Assembly (NCBI GenBank): GCA_902598305.1
Contig: CACKBL010000005.1
Span: 85,883 to 149,882 of the forward strand
Direction: 5' to 3'
From: an uncultured Bacteroidota bacterium
GTDB taxonomy: Bacteria > Bacteroidota > Bacteroidia > Flavobacteriales > Flavobacteriaceae
DNA: 64,000 bases
Each line of letters opens with the position of its first letter. The stretch's first letter is position 1. The notes under the pieces were generated by a model that saw only the letters and a list, made by a program, of their open reading frames with translations, made no database searches and was not told the origin of the DNA. The translations under genes and the position numbers were made by a program. This document shows positions 43,676 through 53,324 of the stretch, in pieces.

Positions 43676-45132
43676 CTGACTTTTTTCTTAATTTTCTCAA
43701 AAACATCTGATAAAGGATTAAAAATAAAATTATAATTCACTAAACCCCTATCATTTGTTGCTCTATTTACTAAGTAAATAGCAAAAGGGATAATAATAAT
43801 AACATCTATCCAACTACCTAATAGAGGTGAAACAGTATTATCTTCGGCTGCATTTTTCCCAAATAACCCTATGTAATGATAGGTTAAGAAAATAAGTATA
43901 GCTAATACAATTGGTAAACCTAAACCACCTTTTCTTATAATTGCTCCTAAAGAAGCACCGATAATAAACAGGAAAAAAACACTAAATCCAAGTGTAAATC
44001 TTTCATTTAAAGTCGTTTTATGAAGGTTTATAACCTTTTGGTTTGAAAAGAAAACTCTTTTTTTTGATTCTAAGTTTCTAATAATAGTTTTTACATTATT
44101 GGAAGCTCTATTCAAAGTGAGAACGTGTTGATTATAATTAGGATCAATAATTAAAGTCAGCGGATTCGGATTTTCACAATAGATAGAACTTATCTTTGCT
44201 GATTTTTTTTGATTTAAATCAACTAGTTTTGGATTTATATTAATCCTTGTTTTAATTAAATTTTCTGCATAAGTATTTTTAGAATCACTAAATTTTTTTT
44301 GTAAAGAATCAATACTTACGTAGAGATCATTTACTTTTTGCATTTTATACGTACTTGTGTATTTCTCTTCGGCTAAATCAACATTGTTGAAATTAGACAA
44401 GTCTATATTCATAACATATTTTTCAAATGAAACTTTGGCATGTTGGTATCTTAATTTCTCCTCAGGTTTTTTTGTATAAATCTCCTCATATCTATTACCA
44501 TTAAAAAGAATTAATTTTAACTCTTGGTCAATACTTGCCGAGACCAGTTCACCACTTTTTGCCTTAATAACAATTCTATTCTTATTATCAGGAGACTTTT
44601 CATGAATAATAACATCTTCAAGAAAACGATTGTCCTCTCCAATTTTTTTTGAAACCTTTATATTAATTTCGCCTATTTCATTGAAAACACCTTCCGAAAT
44701 CGCTAGCGCTGGCTTTAGCTTAGCTAAATTTCTTCTCAAATTGTAATATTTAAATTCTCCTAAAGGAATAATATAATTTGAAAAATAATAACTGCCGAAG
44801 CCTAAGAACAGGTGAAAAATAATCAAAAATTTCATTGAATTTTGAAGAGAAATCCCACTGGATTTCATCGCTGTAAATTCATTATTTTCAGCTAAAGTAC
44901 CGTAAGTCATAATAGATGAAAGTAAAACTGATAAGGGAAAAACTAATGGAAATAATTTTGGAGTGTAATAAATCAAAAACTTGAAAATTGTTTCAGAATC
45001 TAAACCTTTACCAGCAAATTCATCAATAAAGAGCCAAAATGTTTGAATAATAAAAATTAACATTAATACAACAAACACAAAAATAAGTCTACTTATGTAA
45101 GCTTTTAAAATGTATAAATTAAGAATCTTCAT
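43672..45132 (-). CDS. LptF/LptG family permease
   Basis: The 486-residue protein is a subunit of the lipopolysaccharide transporter LptB2FG, which extracts LPS from the inner membrane. The N-terminus has the family pattern ILKAYISRLIFVFVVLMLIF with TYGTLAENNEFTAMKSSGIS, followed by a large periplasmic jelly-roll region (about residues 140-370) and three more helices. A coupling helix typical of LptF/G (AENNEFTAMKSSGIS) is visible. It is one of the two homologues; F cannot be separated from G here. It overlaps ribB by four bases and lolA by 14 in the operon. Confidence 0.9.
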   Translation of the reverse strand: MKILNLYILKAYISRLIFVFVVLMLIFIIQTFWLFIDEFAGKGLDSETIFKFLIYYTPKLFPLVFPLSVLLSSIMTYGTLAENNEFTAMKSSGISLQNSMKFLIIFHLFLGFGSYYFSNYIIPLGEFKYYNLRRNLAKLKPALAISEGVFNEIGEINIKVSKKIGEDNRFLEDVIIHEKSPDNKNRIVIKAKSGELVSASIDQELKLILFNGNRYEEIYTKKPEEKLRYQHAKVSFEKYVMNIDLSNFNNVDLAEEKYTSTYKMQKVNDLYVSIDSLQKKFSDSKNTYAENLIKTRININPKLVDLNQKKSAKISSIYCENPNPLTLIIDPNYNQHVLTLNRASNNVKTIIRNLESKKRVFFSNQKVINLHKTTLNERFTLGFSVFFLFIIGASLGAIIRKGGLGLPIVLAILIFLTYHYIGLFGKNAAEDNTVSPLLGSWIDVIIIIPFAIYLVNRATNDRGLVNYNFIFNPLSDVFEKIKKKVR

Positions 45133-45778
45133 TTATAAAATAGTCTTTATATAATTCAGGGTTAAAATTAAAATGATTCTCAGGAAGTGTGATGTTATAT
45201 GATTGATTCTTTATTTTTAAAGTTGTATTCGTACCATTTTTTCCAATTTCTATTATTTTAAACAGATTTAAATTATTAACATCAACTCCAATCAAAAGAT
45301 ATTTTACATCGCTATCTTCTTTGATGGGTAGTAATTTGACATATTGAATTGTTCTGCCTAGCACTATTTGTTTTATATCCCACTCGTACCCATATCCATT
45401 TGTGTAAAAAGTTATTAAATTGGTTGGTTTAATCATTAAATCTGAGTTTCCATCTCCTGATTCTATGTTTATTTCTTCATTTTCAGGAACTATGGTGTAA
45501 GTCCTATAACCATCATAAATTTGCTCAATATCCATAAAATTCAATTTATATTTTTCTCCGGAAATTTGTGCATTACCCTCAATTTCTTGAGTTATTTTTT
45601 CTTTGCTATTTTCAAGTTTATATGTAAACTCAAAATTCATATTTTCTTTACTAAGCAAATTTTTAGAAACTTTATCGAGAAGTAATCTTGATTCTTCGTG
45701 ACCCTGACCGAGTACGAAATAAATTGATATTATTTGTACTAGAAAAAAATTTATTAAAATATTTATTTTAGTTATCAT
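45119..45778 (-). CDS. lolA: LolA-like outer membrane lipoprotein carrier
   Basis: The 219-residue protein has a signal peptide (about 25 residues) and the curved beta-barrel pattern of LolA, a periplasmic carrier that ferries lipoproteins to the outer membrane. FTYKLENSKEKITQEIEGNAQI and MDIEQIYDGYRTYTIVPENEEI fit the Bacteroidota LolA family. It overlaps ftsK by 11 bases and lptF/G by 14, a tight envelope-biogenesis operon. The lack of a strict N-terminal motif makes this a fold-level assignment. Confidence 0.85.
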   Translation of the reverse strand: MITKINILINFFLVQIISIYFVLGQGHEESRLLLDKVSKNLLSKENMNFEFTYKLENSKEKITQEIEGNAQISGEKYKLNFMDIEQIYDGYRTYTIVPENEEINIESGDGNSDLMIKPTNLITFYTNGYGYEWDIKQIVLGRTIQYVKLLPIKEDSDVKYLLIGVDVNNLNLFKIIEIGKNGTNTTLKIKNQSYNITLPENHFNFNPELYKDYFINEDS

Positions 45779-48056
45779 TCTTTAAAAATTGATCTAGTGT
45801 ATTTAAATCTGGTATCAATACCTGTCTAGCTTTACTCCCTTCGAAAGGTCCAACTATTCCCGCAGCCTCCATTTGGTCGATAATTCTACCTGCTCTATTA
45901 TAGCCTAATTTTAATTTTCTTTGAATTAGTGAAGCGGATCCCTGTTGAGCGACAACAATAACTTTAGCTGCTTCTTCAAATAATTCATCTCTATCTTCAA
46001 TATCAATTCCGCCTATTTCATTTTCTTCTCCGGAAAACTCTGGAAGTAAATGAGCGTCTGGATACCCTTTTTGTACTCCTATAAATTCAGAAATTTTCTC
46101 AACCTCGGGTGTGTCTACAAATGCACATTGAATTCTAATAAGTTCATTTCCTTGCGTGTAAAGCATATCTCCTCTTCCAATTAACTGATCAGCTCCACTT
46201 ACATCTAAAATAGTTCTTGAGTCAATTTTTGAGGTAACTCTAAATGCTATTCTTGCTGGGAAATTTGCTTTTATAATTCCGGTTATTACATTTACAGATG
46301 GTCTTTGGGTAGCTATAATTAAATGAATACCTATTGCTCTCGCTAGTTGAGCCAATCTTGCAATTGGTGTTTCAACTTCTTTTCCAGCACTCATAATTAA
46401 ATCTGCGAATTCGTCAACAACCAAGACAATATAGGGTAGGAATCTATGTCCATTATCGGGATTTAACTTTCTTGATTTATATTTTTGATTGTATTCTCTA
46501 ATGTTTCTACACATTGCATTTTTTAATAATTCATATCTATTATCCATCTCTATACAAAGAGAGTTTAAAGTATATATTACTTTTTTGTTATCAGTAATTA
46601 TAGATTCCTCTGAATTAGGTAATTTTGCTAAATAATGTCTTTCAATTTTACTATAAATATTTAATTCAACTTTTTTTGGGTCCACAAGGATGAATTTGAC
46701 TTCCGATGGATGTTTTTTATAAAGAAGAGAAGTTAAAATAACATTTAACCCAACCGATTTTCCTTGACCAGTTGCTCCTGCCATAAGTAGATGTGGCATT
46801 TTAACCAAATCCACAGTAAAGGTCTCATTACTTATAGTTTTACCAAAAGCTATTGGTAATTCCATTTCTGCATTTTGAAATTTTTGTGACGATATTACAG
46901 ATTTCATCGATACAATTGTGGGATTATTATTTGGAACTTCAATACCTACAGTTCCTTTTCCTGGAATCGGAGCAATTATCCTAATCCCAAGTGCTGAAAG
47001 AGACAGAGCAATATCGTCTTCCAAATTTTTAATTTTAGAAATCCTTATTCCCGCTGCGGGAACAATTTCATAAAGAGTGACTGTTGGACCTATATTGGCT
47101 TTAATTTTTGCAATTTCAATTTTATAATTTCTGAGAGTTTCAATAATTGTATTTTTATTCGATTCAAGTTCTTTTTCATCGATTTGAATTGATCCACTTC
47201 CGTAATCTTTCAATTGGTCTAAACTAGGAGACCTGAATCCAGGAAGTTCTAGAGTAGGGTCAAATTCTCCATATTTTTTAACAAGATTTGCAGAAACATC
47301 GTCTACAGTTGCTTCTTCTTTATTTTTTGATATTTCCATAACGACGTCATCAGCTTTCTCATGGGTCTTGTTTAAATTATTGGAATCAACTTCGATTTTT
47401 GTATGTACCTCATCATGAGCTAAATTTTCAGTATTAAAATCATCGGATTCATTTACTAAATTATCACCTTCTATTTCATCAGATTCATCATCTTTTTTTT
47501 CTTGATTCAAAAAATCTACTGTAACTTTTTTTGGTAAAATTTTAAAATGAATAACTAAAGAAAATAAAGTAAGAAATAAAACAATCGACCAAAACCCAAT
47601 AATACCAGTATAATCTATTATAAAATCGCTTATTTCGTATCCTACGGTACCACCTAGAAATGGAAAAACTATTTTAATTTGACTAAATATAAGTGACAAT
47701 AAAATTATATAGAATAGTCCCCAACTCCATGTGTTTAGAATGTTTAGTTTTTTAAATTCGAAAAAAAGTGAAAGACCAGTAATACATAGTAATAATGGAA
47801 AAATTAATGAAGAAGCACCAAACCCTTCGTATACAAATATGTGGCTAATTTCAGATCCTATTTTTTTTAGAATATTTTTAGAATCAATATCTCTATCTAA
47901 AATATTGTTAATGTTACTTTGATCGTATTCCCATGTAAAGAAATAAGATGACAGTGATAAGAAAAGAAGAAAAGATGCAATTATAAGGAAAGATCCAAAA
48001 AGGATTTCTCTAGAACGTTTTTTATTATTATTTACTTCGCTTGTTGTTTTTGACAC
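45768..48056 (-). CDS. ftsK: DNA translocase FtsK
   Basis: This 762-residue translocase pumps DNA through the division septum and activates XerCD recombination at dif. It has four N-terminal membrane helices, a variable acidic linker (about residues 170-280), an alpha/beta motor with Walker A GATGQGKS (427-434) and Walker B LVVDEFADLI, and a C-terminal winged-helix gamma domain (LIQRKLKLGYNRAGRIIDQME) for KOPS binding. The linker is short compared with Escherichia coli, as usual outside Gammaproteobacteria. It heads the operon ftsK-lolA-lptF/G-ribB. Confidence 0.95.
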   Translation of the reverse strand: MSKTTSEVNNNKKRSREILFGSFLIIASFLLFLSLSSYFFTWEYDQSNINNILDRDIDSKNILKKIGSEISHIFVYEGFGASSLIFPLLLCITGLSLFFEFKKLNILNTWSWGLFYIILLSLIFSQIKIVFPFLGGTVGYEISDFIIDYTGIIGFWSIVLFLTLFSLVIHFKILPKKVTVDFLNQEKKDDESDEIEGDNLVNESDDFNTENLAHDEVHTKIEVDSNNLNKTHEKADDVVMEISKNKEEATVDDVSANLVKKYGEFDPTLELPGFRSPSLDQLKDYGSGSIQIDEKELESNKNTIIETLRNYKIEIAKIKANIGPTVTLYEIVPAAGIRISKIKNLEDDIALSLSALGIRIIAPIPGKGTVGIEVPNNNPTIVSMKSVISSQKFQNAEMELPIAFGKTISNETFTVDLVKMPHLLMAGATGQGKSVGLNVILTSLLYKKHPSEVKFILVDPKKVELNIYSKIERHYLAKLPNSEESIITDNKKVIYTLNSLCIEMDNRYELLKNAMCRNIREYNQKYKSRKLNPDNGHRFLPYIVLVVDEFADLIMSAGKEVETPIARLAQLARAIGIHLIIATQRPSVNVITGIIKANFPARIAFRVTSKIDSRTILDVSGADQLIGRGDMLYTQGNELIRIQCAFVDTPEVEKISEFIGVQKGYPDAHLLPEFSGEENEIGGIDIEDRDELFEEAAKVIVVAQQGSASLIQRKLKLGYNRAGRIIDQMEAAGIVGPFEGSKARQVLIPDLNTLDQFLKNDN

Positions 48057-48097
48057 CTAGGTATAAGTATTGGTTCGAGGATTATTTTTATTAATAT

Positions 48098-48105
48098 CAA
48101 ATTTA
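48098..48105 (-). promoter_or_regulatory. -7 promoter element of the ftsK operon
   Basis: On the minus strand TAAATTTG matches TAnnTTTG and lies 42 bases before the ftsK ATG. A TTG lies 14 bases upstream, closer than the usual 17-23, so the -33 box is uncertain. Confidence 0.5.
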
Positions 48106-48168
48106 CAAAATATTGACTTCAAAATAAATGAATGTTTATGCTATTAACTCAAAGGGTTAGATTGATTA

Positions 48169-49605
48169 TTAGGGGATTAGTTTTTTAATTTTTATTCCAA
48201 AATAAGCGTAAATAAGAGTAACAAATGGAGATATCAAATTAAATACAGCATAAGCGAAATAATCAATAACAGAAACACCAAGAACACTTGACTGGTAAGC
48301 TCCACAAGTATTCCAAGGAATTAGTACAGAAGTTACGGTACCAGAATCTTCTAGTGTTCTACTAAGATTTTCGGTTGCTAAATTTCTTTTTTGATATGCT
48401 TTTTGAAACATTTTCCCAGGGACAACAATTGATAAGTATTGATCGGAAGCAGTTAAATTGACAGTAAGGCAGGATGCTGAGGTGCTAAAAATCAATTGAA
48501 ATGTGTTTTCTGCTTTTTCAAGAAGTTTTTCGCTGATTTTTTTGAGTGCTCCAATAGCATCCATTACACCACCAAATACCATAGCACAAATGATTAGCCA
48601 TATTGTACCTAACATACCTTTCATTCCACCAGACTTAAATAATTCTGCTAAAATTTCATTTGATGATTTAATGTTCGTTTCAATAGTTATTGCATCAATT
48701 ATTCCTCTGTAAGCTGAATTTAATGTTAGTTTATTTGAATTTGTTATTTCAAGAACAATATTTGGTTGAAAAACCAGTGCAAATAGTGCAGCTAAAATGG
48801 TTCCTGTCATCAGTGCAATTAAAGGAGGTGTTTTTTTTAAAATCATTACTATTACTAGGATAGGGACAATAAACAAAATAGGGTTTATGAAGAATTTTTC
48901 ATCAATAGAATTGACTAAAGATATATTATTAACATCTTCTGTAGTTGTCTGAAAAAAACCAATTGATATAAAAAATAAAAGAGAAACTATGATACTTGGT
49001 ACTGTAGTAAGTGTCATATATCTTATATGATTAAAAAGATTCGAGTTTGCCATTGCTGCAGCCAAATTGGTAGTATCACTTAGTGGTGATAATTTATCTC
49101 CAAAATATGCTCCAGAAATAATCGCTCCAGCAACAATTCCAGTATTAATTTCCATTGCTCTTCCTATTCCAATAAGAGCAATTCCAATGGTTGCTGATGT
49201 AGTCCAACTACTGCCAGTTGAAATTGATATAATTGCACAAATAATTACACATGCAGGCAGAAAAAATAGGGGATGAAAAATTTGAAGTCCATAGTATATC
49301 ATAGCAGGAATAATTCCACTTATCAACCAAGATCCAGCCAATGCACCAACAAAAAGTAAAATTAATATTGGAGAAGTTGTAGCCTTAACACTTTTACTAA
49401 TTGAATTAATTATTTTTTTATAGTTAACCTTGTGAAAATATCCGATTATAGCTGCTATAAAAGCTCCAATAAGTAAAATAAATTGATTAGATCCGTTTAA
49501 AGAATCATCTCCATAAATTCCAACATTTATTGCAAGTAAAATAATTAGTATTATTATTGGTAAAATCGAAGCTATGATGCCGATTTCTATTTTTTTTTCT
49601 TTCAT
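48169..49605 (-). CDS. NhaC-family Na+/H+ antiporter
   Basis: This 478-residue protein has 11-13 hydrophobic segments and the NhaC/ArsB-related ion-transporter pattern, including SGAYFGDKLSPLSDTTNLAAAM and the SSWTTSATIGIALIGIG stretch with buried polar residues, and the AASCLTVNLTASDQYLSIV repeat half. These antiporters export sodium in exchange for protons and are abundant in marine Bacteroidota. The gene stands alone and diverges from the lipoamide dehydrogenase gene. The length is normal. Other substrates (malate and lactate exchange) are known for relatives. Confidence 0.9.
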   Translation of the reverse strand: MKEKKIEIGIIASILPIIILIILLAINVGIYGDDSLNGSNQFILLIGAFIAAIIGYFHKVNYKKIINSISKSVKATTSPILILLFVGALAGSWLISGIIPAMIYYGLQIFHPLFFLPACVIICAIISISTGSSWTTSATIGIALIGIGRAMEINTGIVAGAIISGAYFGDKLSPLSDTTNLAAAMANSNLFNHIRYMTLTTVPSIIVSLLFFISIGFFQTTTEDVNNISLVNSIDEKFFINPILFIVPILVIVMILKKTPPLIALMTGTILAALFALVFQPNIVLEITNSNKLTLNSAYRGIIDAITIETNIKSSNEILAELFKSGGMKGMLGTIWLIICAMVFGGVMDAIGALKKISEKLLEKAENTFQLIFSTSASCLTVNLTASDQYLSIVVPGKMFQKAYQKRNLATENLSRTLEDSGTVTSVLIPWNTCGAYQSSVLGVSVIDYFAYAVFNLISPFVTLIYAYFGIKIKKLIP

Positions 49606-49707
49606 TAATAATTAAACTTAATGTATTTAAATTATTTATAAAATAAATTTTAATAATAAGATTCAAAAATAATTAGAATCATTTAATTTTATAGATAAAT
49701 ATAATCT

Positions 49708-51105
49708 ATGGAAAAGTTTGATGTTGCAGTAATAGGTTCTGGTCCAGGAGGATATGTAGCTGCGATTAGATGTGCTCAACTAGGTATGAAAACAGCTTTA
49801 GTTGAAAAATACAAAACCCTTGGAGGGACATGTTTAAATGTTGGATGTATTCCATCAAAATCATTACTGGATTCTTCTCATCACTATGAGGAGCTCATAA
49901 ATAATTTTGATGCTCATGGAATTGAGGTTCCAAAAGGAATAAAAATCAATTTTGAAAAAATGATTTCTAGAAAATCTAAGGTAGTTGAAGACACAACTAA
50001 AGGAATAAACTATCTAATGGATAAAAATAAAATAAAAGTTTTTTATGGACATGCAACATTTGACGACAAAGAAAGTATTATTTTGAGTGGCAGCAAGGAG
50101 AAAATTTATTCAAAAAATTTTATAATAGCTACCGGCTCTAAACCTTCAAATTTACCATTTATTGATATTGATAAGGAAAGAATTATAACTTCAACTGAGG
50201 CATTAAAACTTAAAGAAATACCTAGAAACCTTATAATCATTGGCGGTGGGGTTATAGGTTTGGAACTTGGTCAGGTATACAATAGACTTGGTTCTGAAAT
50301 CTCAGTCATAGAATATGCTGATCGAATTACTCCACTTATGGATAGTTCAATATCACGTGAATTAACAAAGGTGTTTAAGAAACATGGTTTCAAATTTTAT
50401 CTAAATCATAAGGTTAATAAAGTTGAAAGGGTAGGAAAAAAAGTACATGTTAAAGCATTAGATGGTAAAGATCAGGAGATGTCATTAACAGCTGATTATT
50501 GTTTAGTATCGGTTGGGAGAAAGCCTTACACAGAAAATCTAGGACTTGGAAATGTAAATATTAATTTAAATCAAAATGGACAAATTGAGGTTAATGATTA
50601 TTTGCAAACTTCAGAATCAAATATTTATGCCATAGGAGATGTAGTACGTGGAACTATGTTAGCTCACAAAGCTGAGGAGGAAGGTGTAATGGTTGCAGAA
50701 ATTTTAGCTGGCCAAAAACCTCACATTGATTACAATCTTATTCCCAATGTTATATATACATGGCCTGAGGCGGCATCTGTGGGAAAAACAGAGGAGGAAC
50801 TAAAAAGTTTGGGAGTTGATTATAAAACAGGTCAATTTCCTATGCGTGCACTTGGGAGAGCAAGAGCCAGTATGCATACGGATGGCTTTGTAAAAATACT
50901 TGCCGATAAGTCCACTGACGAAGTACTTGGCGTCCATATGGTTGGTCCTAGGGTGGCTGACTTAATATCTGAGGCCGTTACTGCAATGGAATTTAGAGCC
51001 TCTGCTGAGGATATTGCTAGAATGAGTCATTCTCACCCAACATACGCTGAAGCTGTTAAGGAAGCCGCTTTAGCAGCTAGTGAAAACAGACCCCTTCATA
51101 TTTGA
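49708..51105 (+). CDS. lpdA: Dihydrolipoyl dehydrogenase (E3)
   Basis: E3 reoxidises the lipoyl arms of 2-oxoacid dehydrogenase and glycine cleavage complexes using FAD and NAD+. The 465-residue protein has the FAD-binding GSGPGGYVAA at about residue 10, the redox disulfide in GGTCLNVGCIPSK (Cys42, Cys47), the NAD-binding GGGVIGLELGQVYNRLG and the C-terminal HSHPTYAEAVKEA catalytic His-Glu motif. The E1 and E2 genes are not in the window. It stands alone, divergent from the NhaC gene. Confidence 0.95.
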   Translation: MEKFDVAVIGSGPGGYVAAIRCAQLGMKTALVEKYKTLGGTCLNVGCIPSKSLLDSSHHYEELINNFDAHGIEVPKGIKINFEKMISRKSKVVEDTTKGINYLMDKNKIKVFYGHATFDDKESIILSGSKEKIYSKNFIIATGSKPSNLPFIDIDKERIITSTEALKLKEIPRNLIIIGGGVIGLELGQVYNRLGSEISVIEYADRITPLMDSSISRELTKVFKKHGFKFYLNHKVNKVERVGKKVHVKALDGKDQEMSLTADYCLVSVGRKPYTENLGLGNVNINLNQNGQIEVNDYLQTSESNIYAIGDVVRGTMLAHKAEEEGVMVAEILAGQKPHIDYNLIPNVIYTWPEAASVGKTEEELKSLGVDYKTGQFPMRALGRARASMHTDGFVKILADKSTDEVLGVHMVGPRVADLISEAVTAMEFRASAEDIARMSHSHPTYAEAVKEAALAASENRPLHI

Positions 51106-51111
51106 TTGAAA

Positions 51112-51981
51112 TTAATTGCATTTAGCGGATTTATCAGCAGCCCAGATAATACCTGATTTAATAACCTCCAAATGCAATGGTTCTAAAAAGTATTTGCCTT
51201 TATGACCCATTGCTGAATAAAATGCTTTTCCTTTACCGACACAATTTGTCCAAACAATTGGATGATCATCACCCATACTTGACTCACGAATTACACCATC
51301 TTTAATATTTGTCATCACCAAATTATTTGCTATTAGATTATAAATCACATTTGATCCTTTTTTTTTGGGACTTTCATTAAATACGTACCACTCTTCCTCT
51401 CTATCCCACCTATTTGGTAATTTTTCACAATTAGAAAAATTAGAGTCACATTTTTTTTCTAAAGTTCCATTTTGGAACTGATATTCTCTATTAGGATGAT
51501 GACTAAATCTTGCTTTCAAAAGAACCTCATAGTACCATTTCCAGTTTTTTGAACTATCACCAGCGCCATGTATGCCAACATAACCACCTCCGTTTTCAAT
51601 ATAATTTTCAAATGAACTCATCTGTTTTTCATCTAAAGTATTTCCCGTAGAATTGTTCCATATTATGACATCGTAATTTTTTAGAGATTCGTTGTTAAAT
51701 TGACTTGGATCATTGCTAAATTCAAGATGCCAATTGTTTATCATCCCCATTTTTCTAATTTCTACTTTAAAAGCCTTAATCGCATCTTTGTGATCAAAAG
51801 CTCCAACAGCTGAGTAAATAAGAGCAGATAAAACCCTATCAGAGTCATTTTTTAGGTTTACATTGACTTTTTTATCAGTATTTTCATATGGTTTGTTTAA
51901 ATATTTATAAAAAAGTGAGAGTCCTTTGTAACCGAAAAAACCTAGTAGGAATAAAAGAAGATAAATGAATATTTTTTTCAC
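51112..51981 (-). CDS. ThuA-like domain protein with N-terminal membrane anchor
   Basis: The 289-residue protein starts with one hydrophobic helix (MKKIFIYLLLFLLGFFGY) and then a ThuA-type glutamine-amidotransferase-like fold: VLSALIYSAVGAFDHK, DVIIWNNSTGNTLD, GGGYVGIHGAGDS and WDREEEWYVFNESP. ThuA domains are found in trehalose and sugar-use genes; many are catalytically uncertain. No lipobox Cys is present near the N-terminus, so the helix is probably an uncleaved anchor or signal. It converges on the lpdA gene, seven bases away, and lies upstream of the arg operon's end. Confidence 0.82.
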   Translation of the reverse strand: MKKIFIYLLLFLLGFFGYKGLSLFYKYLNKPYENTDKKVNVNLKNDSDRVLSALIYSAVGAFDHKDAIKAFKVEIRKMGMINNWHLEFSNDPSQFNNESLKNYDVIIWNNSTGNTLDEKQMSSFENYIENGGGYVGIHGAGDSSKNWKWYYEVLLKARFSHHPNREYQFQNGTLEKKCDSNFSNCEKLPNRWDREEEWYVFNESPKKKGSNVIYNLIANNLVMTNIKDGVIRESSMGDDHPIVWTNCVGKGKAFYSAMGHKGKYFLEPLHLEVIKSGIIWAADKSAKCN

Positions 51982-52040
51982 AATTGAGTGATGATATTTA
52001 TAACTTTAGTACTGTATGGAAATTAAATACCCTAAACGAT

Positions 52041-53324
52041 TTAATCAATTAAACTTTTCATTTTTTCTCTTATTTTATCAATACTTAAGTTTCCTATGCT
52101 CCCAATGTGAGAATATTCAGCATCTTTAAGTGGCTCGTAATTTCCTTCATTGATCTCTTTCTTCAAATCTATGTATGCATCTCTAAATGAATTACCATCT
52201 TGAACTTTTTCGTTTAAATTGTTTACACTGAATGTATATTTATACTTATCATTTAGTTCTAAATTTTTGGTGATTTTAATTTCAGGAATTACATTACATA
52301 TAACATCTAAAATCTCTTTTGTTTCCTCTATACTATCAATTATAGTTTTTTTAATTATTTGAAAATCCCTGTGATATCCACTTGGAAGACTTGAACTTAT
52401 TAAAGAAATCTCAATATTCACATTCTGTAATTTCATTCCTTTTGCCCTAATTATTTCAAACAGGTCAGGATTTTTTTTATGTGGCATTATACTTGAACCA
52501 GTAGTGAGGTTGTCCGGAAAGCTGATAAAAGAGAAGTCTTGACCCATATATAGACAGATATCCATGCAAAATTTGGAAATAGTTGACCCGAAACTGCTAA
52601 GAAAAAACGAAATTGATTTTTCAATTTTACCCCTTGAGATTTGAGAAGCTAGCGAGTTCACTTTTAAGTGTTTAAAATTCAATTCATCTTTTGTAAAATT
52701 TCTATCAATAGGAAACGAGCTTCCAAATCCAGCAGCACTACCCAATGGGCTTTGATCAGCAGTTTTGTAGGCGGTATCTAGTAAAAGTAAATCATCTATA
52801 AGTGTTTCAGCATATGCCGAAAACCAAAGTCCAAATGAAGACGGCATGGCAGCTTGAAGATGAGTATAACCTGGCATGAAATCACTTTGATATTTTTCTG
52901 CCAAAACTAAAAGTTTATCAAAGAATTGAATCATTAATTTTTTGATTGATTTTATCTCACTTTTAAAATATAAATTTAGACATGTAAGAATTTGGTCGTT
53001 TCTTGATCTAGCAGTATGTATTTTCTTTCCTGTTTCTCCAAGTTTTTCAATTAATATAGATTCAATCTTTGAATGTATGTCTTCAAAATCATTTTCTATT
53101 GTAAAATTCCCTGCTTTTGCATCTTTTTTGATTTCTTGAAGAACTTCTATAATTTTTTTCTCTTCCTCAGTTGACAAAAACCCAGTTTTTGATAACATTT
53201 TTGCATGAGCTATAGAACCCTCGCAGTCGAATTCAGCCAAATAAAGATCGTAATGTCTATCTTCACCAACAGTAAAATTCTTAATGTTATTGTCTTCTTT
53301 TTTATTTTTTCCCCACATATTCAT
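52041..53324 (-). CDS. argH: Argininosuccinate lyase
   Basis: ArgH cleaves argininosuccinate to arginine and fumarate, the last step of arginine synthesis. The 427-residue protein has DIHSKIES with the catalytic-loop His, HTARSRNDQ, PGYTHLQAAMPSS, and the GSSIMPHKKNPD signature loop of the fumarase/aspartase superfamily. It is the last gene of the eight-gene operon and overlaps the upstream M20 gene by four bases. The length is slightly short of the usual 450-470. Confidence 0.93.
   Translation of the reverse strand: MNMWGKNKKEDNNIKNFTVGEDRHYDLYLAEFDCEGSIAHAKMLSKTGFLSTEEEKKIIEVLQEIKKDAKAGNFTIENDFEDIHSKIESILIEKLGETGKKIHTARSRNDQILTCLNLYFKSEIKSIKKLMIQFFDKLLVLAEKYQSDFMPGYTHLQAAMPSSFGLWFSAYAETLIDDLLLLDTAYKTADQSPLGSAAGFGSSFPIDRNFTKDELNFKHLKVNSLASQISRGKIEKSISFFLSSFGSTISKFCMDICLYMGQDFSFISFPDNLTTGSSIMPHKKNPDLFEIIRAKGMKLQNVNIEISLISSSLPSGYHRDFQIIKKTIIDSIEETKEILDVICNVIPEIKITKNLELNDKYKYTFSVNNLNEKVQDGNSFRDAYIDLKKEINEGNYEPLKDAEYSHIGSIGNLSIDKIREKMKSLID

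Noticed and set aside
43104..43679. A 191-codon plus-strand frame opposite ribB
   Set aside because: It lies antisense to a clear RibB gene and has the low-complexity, Ser/Ile-rich composition of a shadow frame.
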